Below the pieces are notes generated by a model. It was not told where the DNA came from. It saw only the letters and a program-made list of their open reading frames with translations, and made no database searches. A stretch of DNA of 28,762 nt from UBA1774 sp045223835 (lineage in GTDB: Bacteria > Bacillota > Clostridia > Oscillospirales > Oscillospiraceae): the NCBI GenBank assembly GCA_045223835.1, contig JBGUZS010000018.1:1-28762 (forward strand), read 5' to 3'. This document shows positions 15,044 through 22,407 of the stretch, one piece after another (within the stretch, counting starts at the first letter, position 1; every line of letters begins with the position of its first letter). Made by a program: the position numbers and the translations under genes.

Positions 15044-16474
15044 TCAGGCCTTCAGCTGGTTCCTGGAGAAGTACTCCCGCACCAGCTTGATGATCACCGG
15101 GCTCAGGGTGAGGATGGCGATCAGGTTGGGGATGGCCATGAAGCCGTTCAGAGCATCCGCCAGGTTCCAGGCGTCGTTCAGGGACATGGTGGCGCCGACG
15201 ATGGCGAAGAGGATGAACACCAGCTTATAGCCGATGCTGGCCTTGGTGCCGAAGAGATACTCGAAGCAGCGGGTGCCGTACAGGCTCCAGCTCAGGACCG
15301 TGGACAGGGCGAAGAGCGACAGGCAAACGGCCAGGATCACCGAGCCGGCGCCGCCCAGGGTGGAGGTGAGGGCGGCAGAGACGATCTCCGCGCCGCCGCC
15401 GGCGCCCCAGTTCAGCGTTACGCCGCTGGCGCAGTAGCAGCTGAGAACGGTGAGGGCGGTGAGGGTGCAGATCACGATGGTATCCATGAATACCTCGAAG
15501 ATGCCGAAGAAGCCCTGCTTGACCGGGTCGGTCTCGCTGGTGGCGGCATGGGCCATGGGGGCGGAGCCAAGGCCGGCCTCATTGGAGAAGCAGCCCCGGG
15601 CGATGCCCTTGGTGATGGAGGTGGAGATGGTGATGCCGAAAGCGCCGCCCAAAGCAGCCTCTGCATTGAAGGCTCCCTGGAAGATCATGCCGAACACCTT
15701 GCCGATATGGCCGATATTGGCGAAAATCACGATCAGCGCGGAGACGATATAGACCACCGCCATGACGGGGACGATCTTCTCCGTTACGGAGCCGATGCGC
15801 TTGATGCCGCCGAAGAGGACCAGAGCGACGATCACGGCCACGATGATGCCCACGATCAGGTTGCACAGGGTGAACTCGGAGCCCAGCGCGTGGATGGTGG
15901 TGGCGCCCACGTTTCCGCCCAGGGCGTCGATGGCGGAGCCGATGCTGGAGCCGATGGACTGGACCTGGGTGGCGTTGCCGATGCCGAAGGCCGCCAGGAA
16001 GCCGAAGATGCAGAAGAGCACGCTCAGCCAGCCGAAGCCCTTGCCCAGGCCGTTCTTGATGTAATACATGGGACCGCCGACCCAGTCGCCCTTATCGTTG
16101 CGCTCCCGGTAATGGACCGCCAGGGTGACTTCGGCGAATTTGGTGCACATGCCCACCAGAGCGGAGACCCACATCCAGAAGACCGCGCCGGGACCGCCGA
16201 TGACGATGGCGCCGGTGACGCCGGCGATATTGCCGGTACCCACGGTGGCCGCCAGAGCGGTGGTCAGAGCCTGAAGCGGGGTGACCTCGCCTTTGCCTGC
16301 GGTCTGCTTCTTGAACACCTTGCCGATGGTGTTCTTCATGGCATGGCCGAACTTACGGAACTGCAGGAATCCTGTGCTGATGCTGAGGATCAGGCCGACG
16401 CCCACCAGCAGGCAGAGCACAACGGAGCCCCATGCAACGTCGTCCAGCTTGGTGATAAACTCGCTGAGTGTCAT
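15044..16474 (-). CDS. Alanine/glycine:cation symporter (AGCS family)
   Basis: A 476-residue membrane protein that takes up alanine or glycine with sodium or protons. Signatures include PLQALTTALAATVGTGNIAG, GGPGAVFWMWVSALVGM, KFAEVTLAVHYRE, GGPMYYIKNGLG, and FSNEAGLGSAPMAHAA, in the standard AGCS order, with about eleven helices. The ATG at 16474 has GGAGGG about nine bases upstream; the frame stays open to 16756 but that stretch is riboswitch leader, not coding. A tandem glycine riboswitch precedes it, so glycine is the probable substrate. A second promoter lies between the riboswitch terminator and the gene. It is monocistronic. Confidence 0.95.
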   Translation of the reverse strand: MTLSEFITKLDDVAWGSVVLCLLVGVGLILSISTGFLQFRKFGHAMKNTIGKVFKKQTAGKGEVTPLQALTTALAATVGTGNIAGVTGAIVIGGPGAVFWMWVSALVGMCTKFAEVTLAVHYRERNDKGDWVGGPMYYIKNGLGKGFGWLSVLFCIFGFLAAFGIGNATQVQSIGSSIGSAIDALGGNVGATTIHALGSEFTLCNLIVGIIVAVIVALVLFGGIKRIGSVTEKIVPVMAVVYIVSALIVIFANIGHIGKVFGMIFQGAFNAEAALGGAFGITISTSITKGIARGCFSNEAGLGSAPMAHAATSETDPVKQGFFGIFEVFMDTIVICTLTALTVLSCYCASGVTLNWGAGGGAEIVSAALTSTLGGAGSVILAVCLSLFALSTVLSWSLYGTRCFEYLFGTKASIGYKLVFILFAIVGATMSLNDAWNLADALNGFMAIPNLIAILTLSPVIIKLVREYFSRNQLKA

Positions 16475-16528
16475 GTGCTTTTCCCTCCAACTGTATATTT
16501 CTTGATACGGGTTCTTCCCACAAACAGG

Positions 16529-16557
16529 ATTGTACACGAAGACTGCGCTTTTTGCAA
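16529..16557 (-). promoter_or_regulatory. Second AGCS promoter downstream of the riboswitch
   Basis: On the minus strand TTGCAA (16557-16552) and TACAAT (16534-16529) are 17 bases apart. A transcript from here would start near 16522, after the riboswitch and its terminator, and would escape glycine control. Confidence 0.55.
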
Positions 16558-16596
16558 GCATTACGGTAAATCGCAGATCATCTCCATGGGCGCAAG

Positions 16597-16625
16597 AAAA
16601 AACGCCGATCCCGGAGGAAGCGGCG
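16597..16625 (-). terminator. Terminator in the riboswitch expression platform
   Basis: On the minus strand CGCCG (16625-16621) pairs with CGGCG (16607-16603), with an inner TCC/GGA pairing, followed directly by six T residues (16602-16597). It lies about 45 bases after the second glycine aptamer and is the likely switch element. Confidence 0.6.
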
Positions 16626-16670
16626 CAGCGCGCACGGAACCCCGCCCGGCAGACCGGAGCGGAACCGCTT

Positions 16671-16840
16671 GCTTCTGTCCTTTTGCCTGAGAGATTCGCC
16701 CCCTTCGGGCTTGCCCCTTCGGCACCCGCGCAGGGCGGGCTTCTCCAGAAATTCATCCATCTGCAGTCCCGCTCCCTCCTGGGAAGCGCCTGAGAGTGTT
16801 ATTCCTTCGGCAAGCCAAATCGGCTGTTTTCCTGCAGACT
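16671..16840 (-). ncRNA. Tandem glycine riboswitch upstream of the AGCS gene
   Basis: Two gcvT-type aptamers lie in series on the minus strand. Aptamer II is canonical: GCCGAAGGGGCAA, then CTCTCAGGCAAAAGGACAG, closed by TTCTG/CAGAA (16750-16746 with 16677-16673). Aptamer I, upstream, has GCCGAAGGAATAA and ACTCTCAGG closed by TCTGCAG/CTGCAGA (16838-16832 with 16766-16760), but the usual AAAA before GGAC is replaced by a small hairpin. A terminator follows 45 bases later. In known cases glycine turns such switches either way: on for degradation, off for some transporters. The direction here cannot be read with certainty. This leader explains most of the 519-base gap at 16475-16993. Confidence 0.92.
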
Positions 16841-16870
16841 TCTCATGAAGATTATGGAATTATGTGTCGG

Positions 16871-16899
16871 AGTCTATCACACCTGGTCGGGATATGCAA
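16871..16899 (-). promoter_or_regulatory. Promoter of the riboswitch-AGCS transcript
   Basis: On the minus strand TTGCAT (16899-16894) and TAGACT (16876-16871) are 17 bases apart. The start would be near 16864, about 25 bases before aptamer I. Confidence 0.6.
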
Positions 16900-16928
16900 G
16901 CGCTTTTTTCTTCTCGCGCAAAAAAAGT

Positions 16929-16957
16929 TTGCGTTTCCCCGCTCTCCGGTTTATGAT
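16929..16957 (+). promoter_or_regulatory. Promoter of the methyltransferase-vanZ unit
   Basis: TTGCGT (16929-16934) and TATGAT (16952-16957) are 17 bases apart. CGCAAA (16917-16922) and TTTGCG (16928-16933) form a 6-bp inverted repeat over the -35 box, which might be a regulator site. It is divergent from the AGCS promoter 30 bases away. Confidence 0.6.
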
Positions 16958-16993
16958 GCTCATATCAGAATAAAAGAGAGGCAGGAAACGAGC

Positions 16994-17887
16994 ATGGAGA
17001 ATCAGGACCGCCGGGAAACGCTGCAGGAGCTGGAGCACCGCTTCCTCTGCGCATCCGATCAGCGGAAGACCAGCCGGAAGGAGAGCTGGGATCTGCGGGC
17101 GGCGGAATGGGACACCAAGTATCGCCGGGAGGATGAACGGGCGGAGCACGAGGTGCGGATCCGGGATATGGCCGCCTGGCTGCGGCAGCGCGGACTTCTG
17201 GGCGCGGATCAGGATGTGGCGGATATCGGCTGCGGTCCCGGCCGCTTCGCCGCGGAGTTTGCCCGGACCGCCCGGAGCGTTCTGGGGGTGGACATCTCCT
17301 CCAAAATGGTGGAGTACGGCGAAGCCTGGTGCCGGGAGCTGGGCCTCGCCAATACCCGCTTCGCCGCGGTGGATTTCGCCCATGCGGATATCGCCTCCCT
17401 GGGCTGGGAGGGAAAGTTCGACCTGGCTTTTTCCTCCATCACTCCCGCGGTGAGCACCATGCAGGGCCTGGAGAATCTGATGCGGATGAGCCGGGCCTGG
17501 TGCTTCAACGCCAGCTTCGTGTACGATGACAATCCCCTGCATGCGGACATGATGCGCACCCTCTTCGGGCGGGAGCCCAGGAGGCACAAGACCAGTCACT
17601 CCCACTGGTTCCGCGAGCTTTTCGATCTGCTCTGGCGCCGGGGGTATTATCCGGAAACCTGCTATTATACCCAGCGGAAATCCGTGCGCCTCCACCCGGA
17701 CCTGAGCACCGCCCGGCGGCTGGCCCGGTTCCTTCTGGAGGAGGATGAGGCGGATGAGGCCGCCGTCCGGAAGGTGCTGGATTATCTGGAACGGCATGCG
17801 GATGGAGACGGCGGCGTTACGGAGGACAGCGAATGCCGCTACGGGTGGCTCCTGTGGAACGTGCAGGACTGTCACCCCAGGGACTGA
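16994..17887 (+). CDS. Class I SAM-dependent methyltransferase
   Basis: A 297-residue soluble protein with the Rossmann-type SAM loop VADIGCGPGRFAAEFA (DIGCGPG at 77-83) and the acidic end of the second strand in LGVDISSKMVEYGE, then FDLAFSSITPAV for motif IV. An N-terminal extension of about 60 charged residues and a C-terminal cap with RHKTSHSHWFRELFDLLWRR and conserved tyrosines surround it. Substrate is unknown; the cap resembles uncharacterised clostridial methyltransferases. The ATG at 16994 was chosen because the open frame to 16796 runs back through both divergent promoters. An AGGAAA site precedes it. vanZ follows after 37 bases, probably in the same transcript. Confidence 0.82.
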   Translation: MENQDRRETLQELEHRFLCASDQRKTSRKESWDLRAAEWDTKYRREDERAEHEVRIRDMAAWLRQRGLLGADQDVADIGCGPGRFAAEFARTARSVLGVDISSKMVEYGEAWCRELGLANTRFAAVDFAHADIASLGWEGKFDLAFSSITPAVSTMQGLENLMRMSRAWCFNASFVYDDNPLHADMMRTLFGREPRRHKTSHSHWFRELFDLLWRRGYYPETCYYTQRKSVRLHPDLSTARRLARFLLEEDEADEAAVRKVLDYLERHADGDGGVTEDSECRYGWLLWNVQDCHPRD

Positions 17888-17924
17888 ACGCAGCCCGGCC
17901 GTCGGGCAGAAAGGAGGAATCGGC

Positions 17925-18383
17925 TTGAACCGTCATAGAATCCATCTGTGTTTTCTGAGTCTGCTGATCCTGCTGACTCTGGGCTTCATCTGGGGCAATT
18001 CCCTGAAAAGCATCCCGGAATCCCAGGCGATCAGCCTCTCGTATCTGGATCGGTTCAGCCCGTTCCTGGACGCGCTCTTCGGCCCGGGGATCATCACAGA
18101 TCATATCCTCCGGAAGACCGCCCATTTCTGCGAATTCGCCCTGCTGGGGGCGGAGCTGAGGCTGCTGCTCCTGCTGCTGGGACAGCGGGGCCTCCAGGGG
18201 CTGGCAAACGCCCTTTTCGCCGGCCTCGCCGCCGCTGTGACGGACGAGACCATCCAGATCTTCTCCCAGCGGGGGTCCCGGGTGGCGGATGTGGTTCTGG
18301 ATTTTTCCGGCGCGGTCGCCGGCGCGCTGGTGATCGCCCTCATTGCCCTTCTGCACCGCCGCAGGCGGAAACGGAGAAGCTGA
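17925..18383 (+). CDS. VanZ family membrane protein
   Basis: A 152-residue protein with about four membrane helices. The VanZ-type core is clear: ILRKTAHFCEFALLGAEL followed later by AAAVTDETIQIFSQRGSR and VADVVLDFSGAVAGA. VanZ gives low-level teicoplanin resistance in its original setting, but most chromosomal relatives have no known function and are thought to act at the cell envelope. The start is a TTG at 17925, set by AAAGGAGG (17910-17917) seven bases upstream; no in-frame ATG fits as well. The arginine- and lysine-rich C-terminus (HRRRRKRRS) would lie in the cytoplasm. A bidirectional terminator follows. Confidence 0.85.
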   Translation: MNRHRIHLCFLSLLILLTLGFIWGNSLKSIPESQAISLSYLDRFSPFLDALFGPGIITDHILRKTAHFCEFALLGAELRLLLLLLGQRGLQGLANALFAGLAAAVTDETIQIFSQRGSRVADVVLDFSGAVAGALVIALIALLHRRRRKRRS

Positions 18384-18433
18384 AGCCCACGGCCTCCGCA
18401 GCGGGATTGGTTTTATATCGGAGGAAAACAAAC

Positions 18434-18471
18434 AATCCGAACCATGTTCCAACCGGAACAGAGTTCGGATT
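18434..18471. terminator. Bidirectional terminator between vanZ and the potassium channel gene
   Basis: AATCCGAAC (18434-18442) pairs with GTTCGGATT (18463-18471), and inside it GTTCC (18446-18450) pairs with GGAAC (18455-18459). T-rich tails follow on both strands (TTCTTTATC on plus, TGTTTGTTTT on minus), so it can end both convergent units, including the long glycan operon. Confidence 0.75.
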
Positions 18472-18531
18472 TCTTTATCGGTTTTCTCCTTCAGCGGATA
18501 TGACCCATCTCGGTTTCCCGGAGTATCCGGC

Positions 18532-19257
18532 TCAGTCGTCCTTCTTCCCCCGGATCCGGTCCAGAAACCCCGCGGTGATGATGCCGGAGGGCAGCGCGAT
18601 GATCGCGATGCCGAACACGGAAGAGAGCATGGCGATCACTCTCCCCACGGCGGAAACCGGATAGATATCGCCGTATCCCACCGTCGTCAGACTCACCGTG
18701 GCCCAGTAAACCGCATCAAAAAACGTTGGGAACGTCTCCGGCTCCACGTTGAAGATCACAAGCGCGCAGATGAACACATAGCCCACCGCCAGAAGGCAGA
18801 CCGCGATCAGGGCGGAACGCTGCTCCCTGATGATCTCCAGGATCATGGAGATGCTTCTGACGATCCGAAAAGACTTGAAAATGCGCAGCACCTTCAGGCC
18901 CCGGATCAGCCGCAGCAGCCGCAGCAGGTGCAGGGGGAAGGTCACCGGGATCAGATAAGAGAGGATCGCCAGCAGATCGCAGACCGCCAGCGGGCCCAGG
19001 GGATAGCGGAGAAAGGACGCCGCCCCCTGCTTCATACGGAGGTCCGCCGTGCCCAGCCGAAGCAGATAATCCACCACGAAAATGATGAAGGTGACCGTTT
19101 CCAGGACGCGATAGGTTTCAGGGGGTTCTTTGGCCGCAAGGGGGATCATGCTCGCCACGATCACCACGAACATCCCGAAGGCGTAGATCTTGTTCCCGAT
19201 CCCGCTCTCCTCCGTCTGTTCGATGACGCTCAGTATCCGTCTGCGAAAAGAATTCAT
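18532..19257 (-). CDS. Voltage-gated-type potassium channel (six helices)
   Basis: A 241-residue ion channel subunit. Helices S1-S3 span residues 25-105, an arginine-rich S4 lies at about 110-134 (LLRLLRLIRGLKVLRIFKSF), and the pore has the selectivity filter TTVGYGD at 191-197 followed by S6. This is the KvAP-like bacterial architecture, so it should form tetramers that conduct potassium across the cell membrane. No cytoplasmic RCK or cyclic-nucleotide domain is present. The ATG at 19257 begins one base after the stop of the ABC ATPase gene, with AGGGA upstream, so it is the last gene of the glycan operon and probably translated by coupling. A role in glycan export is not established. Confidence 0.9.
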   Translation of the reverse strand: MNSFRRRILSVIEQTEESGIGNKIYAFGMFVVIVASMIPLAAKEPPETYRVLETVTFIIFVVDYLLRLGTADLRMKQGAASFLRYPLGPLAVCDLLAILSYLIPVTFPLHLLRLLRLIRGLKVLRIFKSFRIVRSISMILEIIREQRSALIAVCLLAVGYVFICALVIFNVEPETFPTFFDAVYWATVSLTTVGYGDIYPVSAVGRVIAMLSSVFGIAIIALPSGIITAGFLDRIRGKKDD

Positions 19258-19258
19258 G

Positions 19259-20014
19259 TTATTGCTTCCCTGCGCTCCTGCTGTCCAGAAACGCCTCATA
19301 CCGGTCGCAAATGCCCTGTACGTCTTCGCCGTATTCCATCTGCTGCCCCTTCTCCAGCCAGAGCACCTTATTGCACATCGCCCGCACCTGGCCCACGGAA
19401 TGGGTCACCAGGATCGTCGTCGCCCCCCCGTTGATGATCTCCCGCATCTTCGCCTCGCTCTTTTTCCGGAAGGCGCCGTCGCCCACGGAAAGCACCTCGT
19501 CCAGAATGAGGATATCCGGTTGGACAAGGGAGGCGATGGAAAAAGCCAGGCGGGATTTCATGCCGGAAGAGAGCTGCTTGAAGGGCCTGTCCTGAAACTC
19601 CGTCAGCTCCGCAAAATCGATGATCTTGTCATAGGTCTCGTCCATGAATTTCCGGGTGTAGCCCAGCATGGCGCCCCGGAGATAGGTGTTTTCCCTGACC
19701 GTCAACTCCTTGTCGAAGCCGCTGGCCAGCTCCAGCAGCGCGGCGACGCTGCCGCTTCGCTTCACCTTGCCCTTTGTGGGCTCCATGATCCCGGTGACGG
19801 CCTTCAGCAGCGTGGATTTTCCCGCGCCGTTCCGGCCGATGATCCCCAGCATATCCCCCTTTTCCAGGGAGAAGGAGATGTCCTTATCCGCCCAGAACGA
19901 CTTTACATGGTAATTGCGGGTCGCCTTGCGCATCAGGTATTCCTTGAGGCCGATATCCTTAAAATCCCCGGTCTTGTACCGGATGGAAACGTTTTTCACT
20001 TCCAGTATCATCAT
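19259..20014 (-). CDS. Polysaccharide/teichoic acid ABC exporter, ATP-binding subunit (Wzt/TagH-like)
   Basis: This 251-residue ATPase should power export of a lipid-linked glycan with the permease encoded further upstream. Walker A GRNGAGKS is at residues 60-67, the signature LSSGM at 148-152, Walker B ILILDEVLSVGD at 168-179, and the H-loop is in TTILVTHS. The insertion KEYLMRKATRNYHVKSFWA before the first strand is typical of Wzt/TagH/RfbE-type ATPases. It lacks the C-terminal glycan-recognising domain of long Wzt proteins, so chain-end modification is probably not sensed by this subunit. GGAGG lies six bases before the ATG at 20014. It is separated from its permease by two acyltransferase genes. 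Confidence 0.92.
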   Translation of the reverse strand: MMILEVKNVSIRYKTGDFKDIGLKEYLMRKATRNYHVKSFWADKDISFSLEKGDMLGIIGRNGAGKSTLLKAVTGIMEPTKGKVKRSGSVAALLELASGFDKELTVRENTYLRGAMLGYTRKFMDETYDKIIDFAELTEFQDRPFKQLSSGMKSRLAFSIASLVQPDILILDEVLSVGDGAFRKKSEAKMREIINGGATTILVTHSVGQVRAMCNKVLWLEKGQQMEYGEDVQGICDRYEAFLDSRSAGKQ

Positions 20015-20051
20015 TCATTCCCTCCGGGTTGCCGCAGTTGTTGAGCAGGGA

Positions 20052-21170
20052 TTAAGCGGAAAGCTCTTCTTTTCGTTTGGCCCGAAGCTTCTGGATGCCC
20101 TGAGCAATAAAGTCGGTGATATACATCAGCACGACAGATGCCAAGACAGACACGGCGACCATGATCCAGGCATACTCTGTCGAGACTTCATCCACGCCCA
20201 TTGCCTCTAGCCAGGTGGCCCTCAGCAGCTTATGGAAAACGTAGATGGGGACCGAAATCTTCCCGAGATACCGGGTAAGTTTGCAATCCGGAATGATCCG
20301 CCAACCCAGGCCGGAAAAGGAAAGCATGATCCCGATCCCGAGGAAAAACAGCGCATGCAGGTCAAAGCCTTCAGCGAACTTCAGGCCAAAACCGGTCTTA
20401 TGGGCATACAGCAAGGGAACGCCGAAGCAGATCACCTTGCCCAGCGTGAGGAGCGTACGGTTGAGGGGCCGCTCGGCCCGCTTCATCAGCGTCTCGTTCC
20501 CCGTGATCTCTGAGGAGATGTAGTAGAGCGTCCCGCCGAAGGCGATCTCCGAGGCTGCACGCAGGATACCGAAATAGGTGAAGCCTGTCCACGTATTCCA
20601 CACACCAACAGTCTGATTGGTAGAGTATTCGTATCCTAAAAGGAAGAGCGTAAGGATCGGAAATATAATCTTCACGCCGAAACGGTAATTCCGTAGAAGA
20701 ATCGGATAGAGAATGAACATGGCAATCACCATAGCTGACAAAAACCATGTCGCCTGGATATAATAGCTTGTCGAAGCCCCTTTGATCGCAAAAAACGTAA
20801 GGGAAAGCGTCGGAATCGAACTGAATAAACGCATTGCAACAGTTTTAGCGGCAGCGTGGTTTATGATGATGCTGCGGATAATCACATTGAACGCGAACGC
20901 GCAGAGGTAATACTTGTAGAAAGCGCGGAATTTTCCCTTCATAAAGGTCCAGGTCTCATCCGCCGCAAGGGATCGGTCTCCGCCTTCCCCATCCACTGAT
21001 TTGCTCCATTTTTCCGCATGACGCGCCATCAACAGGCCGGAAAGGGTGAAGAAAAACTCGACGCTGATGTCAAAAGGCGATGTCCCCGTTTCAAAATGAT
21101 GCAGCACGACCATCATCATGAATAGAAAGCGGAGCAGGTCCAGCTCGCCGATCCTCGTTTTTTTCATCAT
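20052..21170 (-). CDS. Acyltransferase 3 family protein, copy 1
   Basis: A 372-residue integral membrane acyltransferase, probably adding acetyl or another acyl group to the glycan made by this operon. It starts with the family pattern GELDLLRFLFMMMVVLHHFE (catalytic-type histidine in the first helix), then VEFFFTLSGLLMARH, and near the end ISVPIYVFHKLLR. About ten helices are visible and no extra SGNH domain is attached. The ATG pair at 21170/21167 follows AGAGAGGA. It is a close paralogue of the next gene upstream, with long shared blocks such as IIFPILTLFLLGYEY and FGILRAASEIAFGGTLY. By eye this gene is less GC-rich than the core genes, a sign of later acquisition. Confidence 0.88.
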   Translation of the reverse strand: MMKKTRIGELDLLRFLFMMMVVLHHFETGTSPFDISVEFFFTLSGLLMARHAEKWSKSVDGEGGDRSLAADETWTFMKGKFRAFYKYYLCAFAFNVIIRSIIINHAAAKTVAMRLFSSIPTLSLTFFAIKGASTSYYIQATWFLSAMVIAMFILYPILLRNYRFGVKIIFPILTLFLLGYEYSTNQTVGVWNTWTGFTYFGILRAASEIAFGGTLYYISSEITGNETLMKRAERPLNRTLLTLGKVICFGVPLLYAHKTGFGLKFAEGFDLHALFFLGIGIMLSFSGLGWRIIPDCKLTRYLGKISVPIYVFHKLLRATWLEAMGVDEVSTEYAWIMVAVSVLASVVLMYITDFIAQGIQKLRAKRKEELSA

Positions 21171-21223
21171 CGATGTTCCTCTCTGAAGCGCAGTTTGCGC
21201 CTTATGGAATACAGGAGTCTCAT
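21167..21223 (-). CDS. Possible 18-residue leader peptide or gene remnant
   Basis: An ATG at 21223 with AGGA seven bases upstream opens a frame of 18 codons (MRLLYSIRRKLRFREEHR) that ends in a TGA overlapping the start of acyltransferase copy 1. It may couple translation of that gene. Alternatively it is a remnant: its first codons resemble the end of the ABC permease gene (KFLYYV), as expected if the tandem duplication copied that tail. Confidence 0.25.
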   Translation of the reverse strand: MRLLYSIRRKLRFREEHR

Positions 21224-21229
21224 GTAGTT

Positions 21230-21256
21230 ATCCTGATCGGTTTTTTTGATCAGGAT
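21230..21256. other. Perfect hairpin between the two acyltransferase genes
   Basis: ATCCTGATC (21230-21238) pairs with GATCAGGAT (21248-21256) around a 9-base loop. On the coding (minus) strand the loop is A-rich and no T tract follows, so it does not look like a terminator. mRNA processing or protection between the two genes is possible. Confidence 0.5.
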
Positions 21257-21259
21257 GTT

Positions 21260-22372
21260 TCATGCGGAAAGCTTGTCCTTCCGCGCCGTACGCAGCTTAT
21301 GAATCCCCTGAGCAAGAAAGTCGGTAACATACATCAGCGCAACGGATGCGGCCATGCATACGACGACCATCATCCAGTTGTACTTCGCAGAGACCGCGTC
21401 CACGCCCATGGCCTCCATCCAGGTGACCCGCAGCAGCTTATGGAAAACATAGATGGGAACGGAGATCCTTCCCAGATACTGCGTCAGCTTGCAGTCCGGA
21501 ACGGTCCATCCCAGGGAGGAAAAGGAAAGCAGGATCCCGATCCCGACAAAGAGCAGCGCATGCAGATCAAAGCTCTTGGCAAATTTCAGGCCGAAAGCGG
21601 TTTGGTGGGCATACAGCAGGACTACCCCGTAGCAGATCACCTTGCCCAGGGTGAGAAGCGTACGGTTTAGGGGCCGTGCGGCCCGCTTCATGAACGCCTC
21701 ATTCCCCGTAAGCGCCGAGGAGATACAATAGAGCGTCCCGCCGAAGGCGATCTCCGAGGCGGCGCGGAGGATGCCGAAATAGGTGAAGCCCATCCAATTG
21801 GAAATCAAGCTGACCCTTTCTTTGGATGCGTATTCATACCCCAGGAGAAAAAGGGTCAAAATGGGGAAAATGATCTTTACTCCCACTCGGTAATTGCGCA
21901 GGAGGATGGGATAGAGGACAAGCATCGCGATCAGCATCGCGGACAGATACCAGGTCGCATAGGTATAATAACTCGTTGTTTTCTCGCTGAACGCAAAGAA
22001 CGAAAGGGAAATCGTCGGAAGCGATTTGAGCAGACGCATGGCGACGGTTTTGGCCGCGGTATGGTTGACGATGATGCTGCGGATGATCACGTTGAACCCG
22101 AACGCGAAGAGATAGTACTTGTAAAAGGCGTGGAGCTTTCCCTTCAGGAAAGACCAGGTTTCATCCGCCACCAGAGAAAGATCCCTGCCTCCCCCCTCCA
22201 TGCTCTTTTCCCATTTCTCCGCATGCCGCGCCATCAGCAGGCCGGAAAGGACAAAAAAGAATTCGACGCCGATACTCCCCAGGGGGCTGGTTCCCGTCTC
22301 GAAATGATACAGCAGGACCACGATCATAAACACGAACCGGAGCAGGTCCAGCTCGCCGACTCTCTTTTTCAT
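21260..22372 (-). CDS. Acyltransferase 3 family protein, copy 2
   Basis: A 370-residue membrane acyltransferase, paralogous to copy 1 along its whole length. The first helix carries the histidine motif MIVVLLYHFETGTSP; VEFFFVLSGLLMARHAEKW and ISVPIYVFHKLLRVTW are shared almost unchanged. Differences cluster in the outer loops, for example KERVSLISNW here against NQTVGVWNTW in copy 1, which may change the acceptor or acyl donor. The ATG at 22372 follows AGGAG eight bases away; an upstream ATG at 22411 overlaps the permease stop and lacks a site. It starts 35 bases after the permease gene. This copy is more GC-rich than copy 1. Confidence 0.88.
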   Translation of the reverse strand: MKKRVGELDLLRFVFMIVVLLYHFETGTSPLGSIGVEFFFVLSGLLMARHAEKWEKSMEGGGRDLSLVADETWSFLKGKLHAFYKYYLFAFGFNVIIRSIIVNHTAAKTVAMRLLKSLPTISLSFFAFSEKTTSYYTYATWYLSAMLIAMLVLYPILLRNYRVGVKIIFPILTLFLLGYEYASKERVSLISNWMGFTYFGILRAASEIAFGGTLYCISSALTGNEAFMKRAARPLNRTLLTLGKVICYGVVLLYAHQTAFGLKFAKSFDLHALLFVGIGILLSFSSLGWTVPDCKLTQYLGRISVPIYVFHKLLRVTWMEAMGVDAVSAKYNWMMVVVCMAASVALMYVTDFLAQGIHKLRTARKDKLSA

Positions 22373-22407
22373 CTTCTGCTCTCCTCTCTGCAGCGGCGGG
22401 CTCACGC

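Noticed and set aside
15548..16690. Plus-strand open frame rich in Asp, Gly and His opposite the AGCS gene
   Set aside because: Composition reflects reversed membrane-protein codons; it also runs into the riboswitch leader.
16475..16756. Upstream extension of the AGCS frame
   Set aside because: This stretch is the riboswitch, its terminator and a promoter; the ATG at 16474 has its own ribosome site.
16796..16993. Upstream extension of the methyltransferase frame
   Set aside because: It would run through aptamer I and both divergent promoters; the ATG at 16994 follows the plus-strand promoter.
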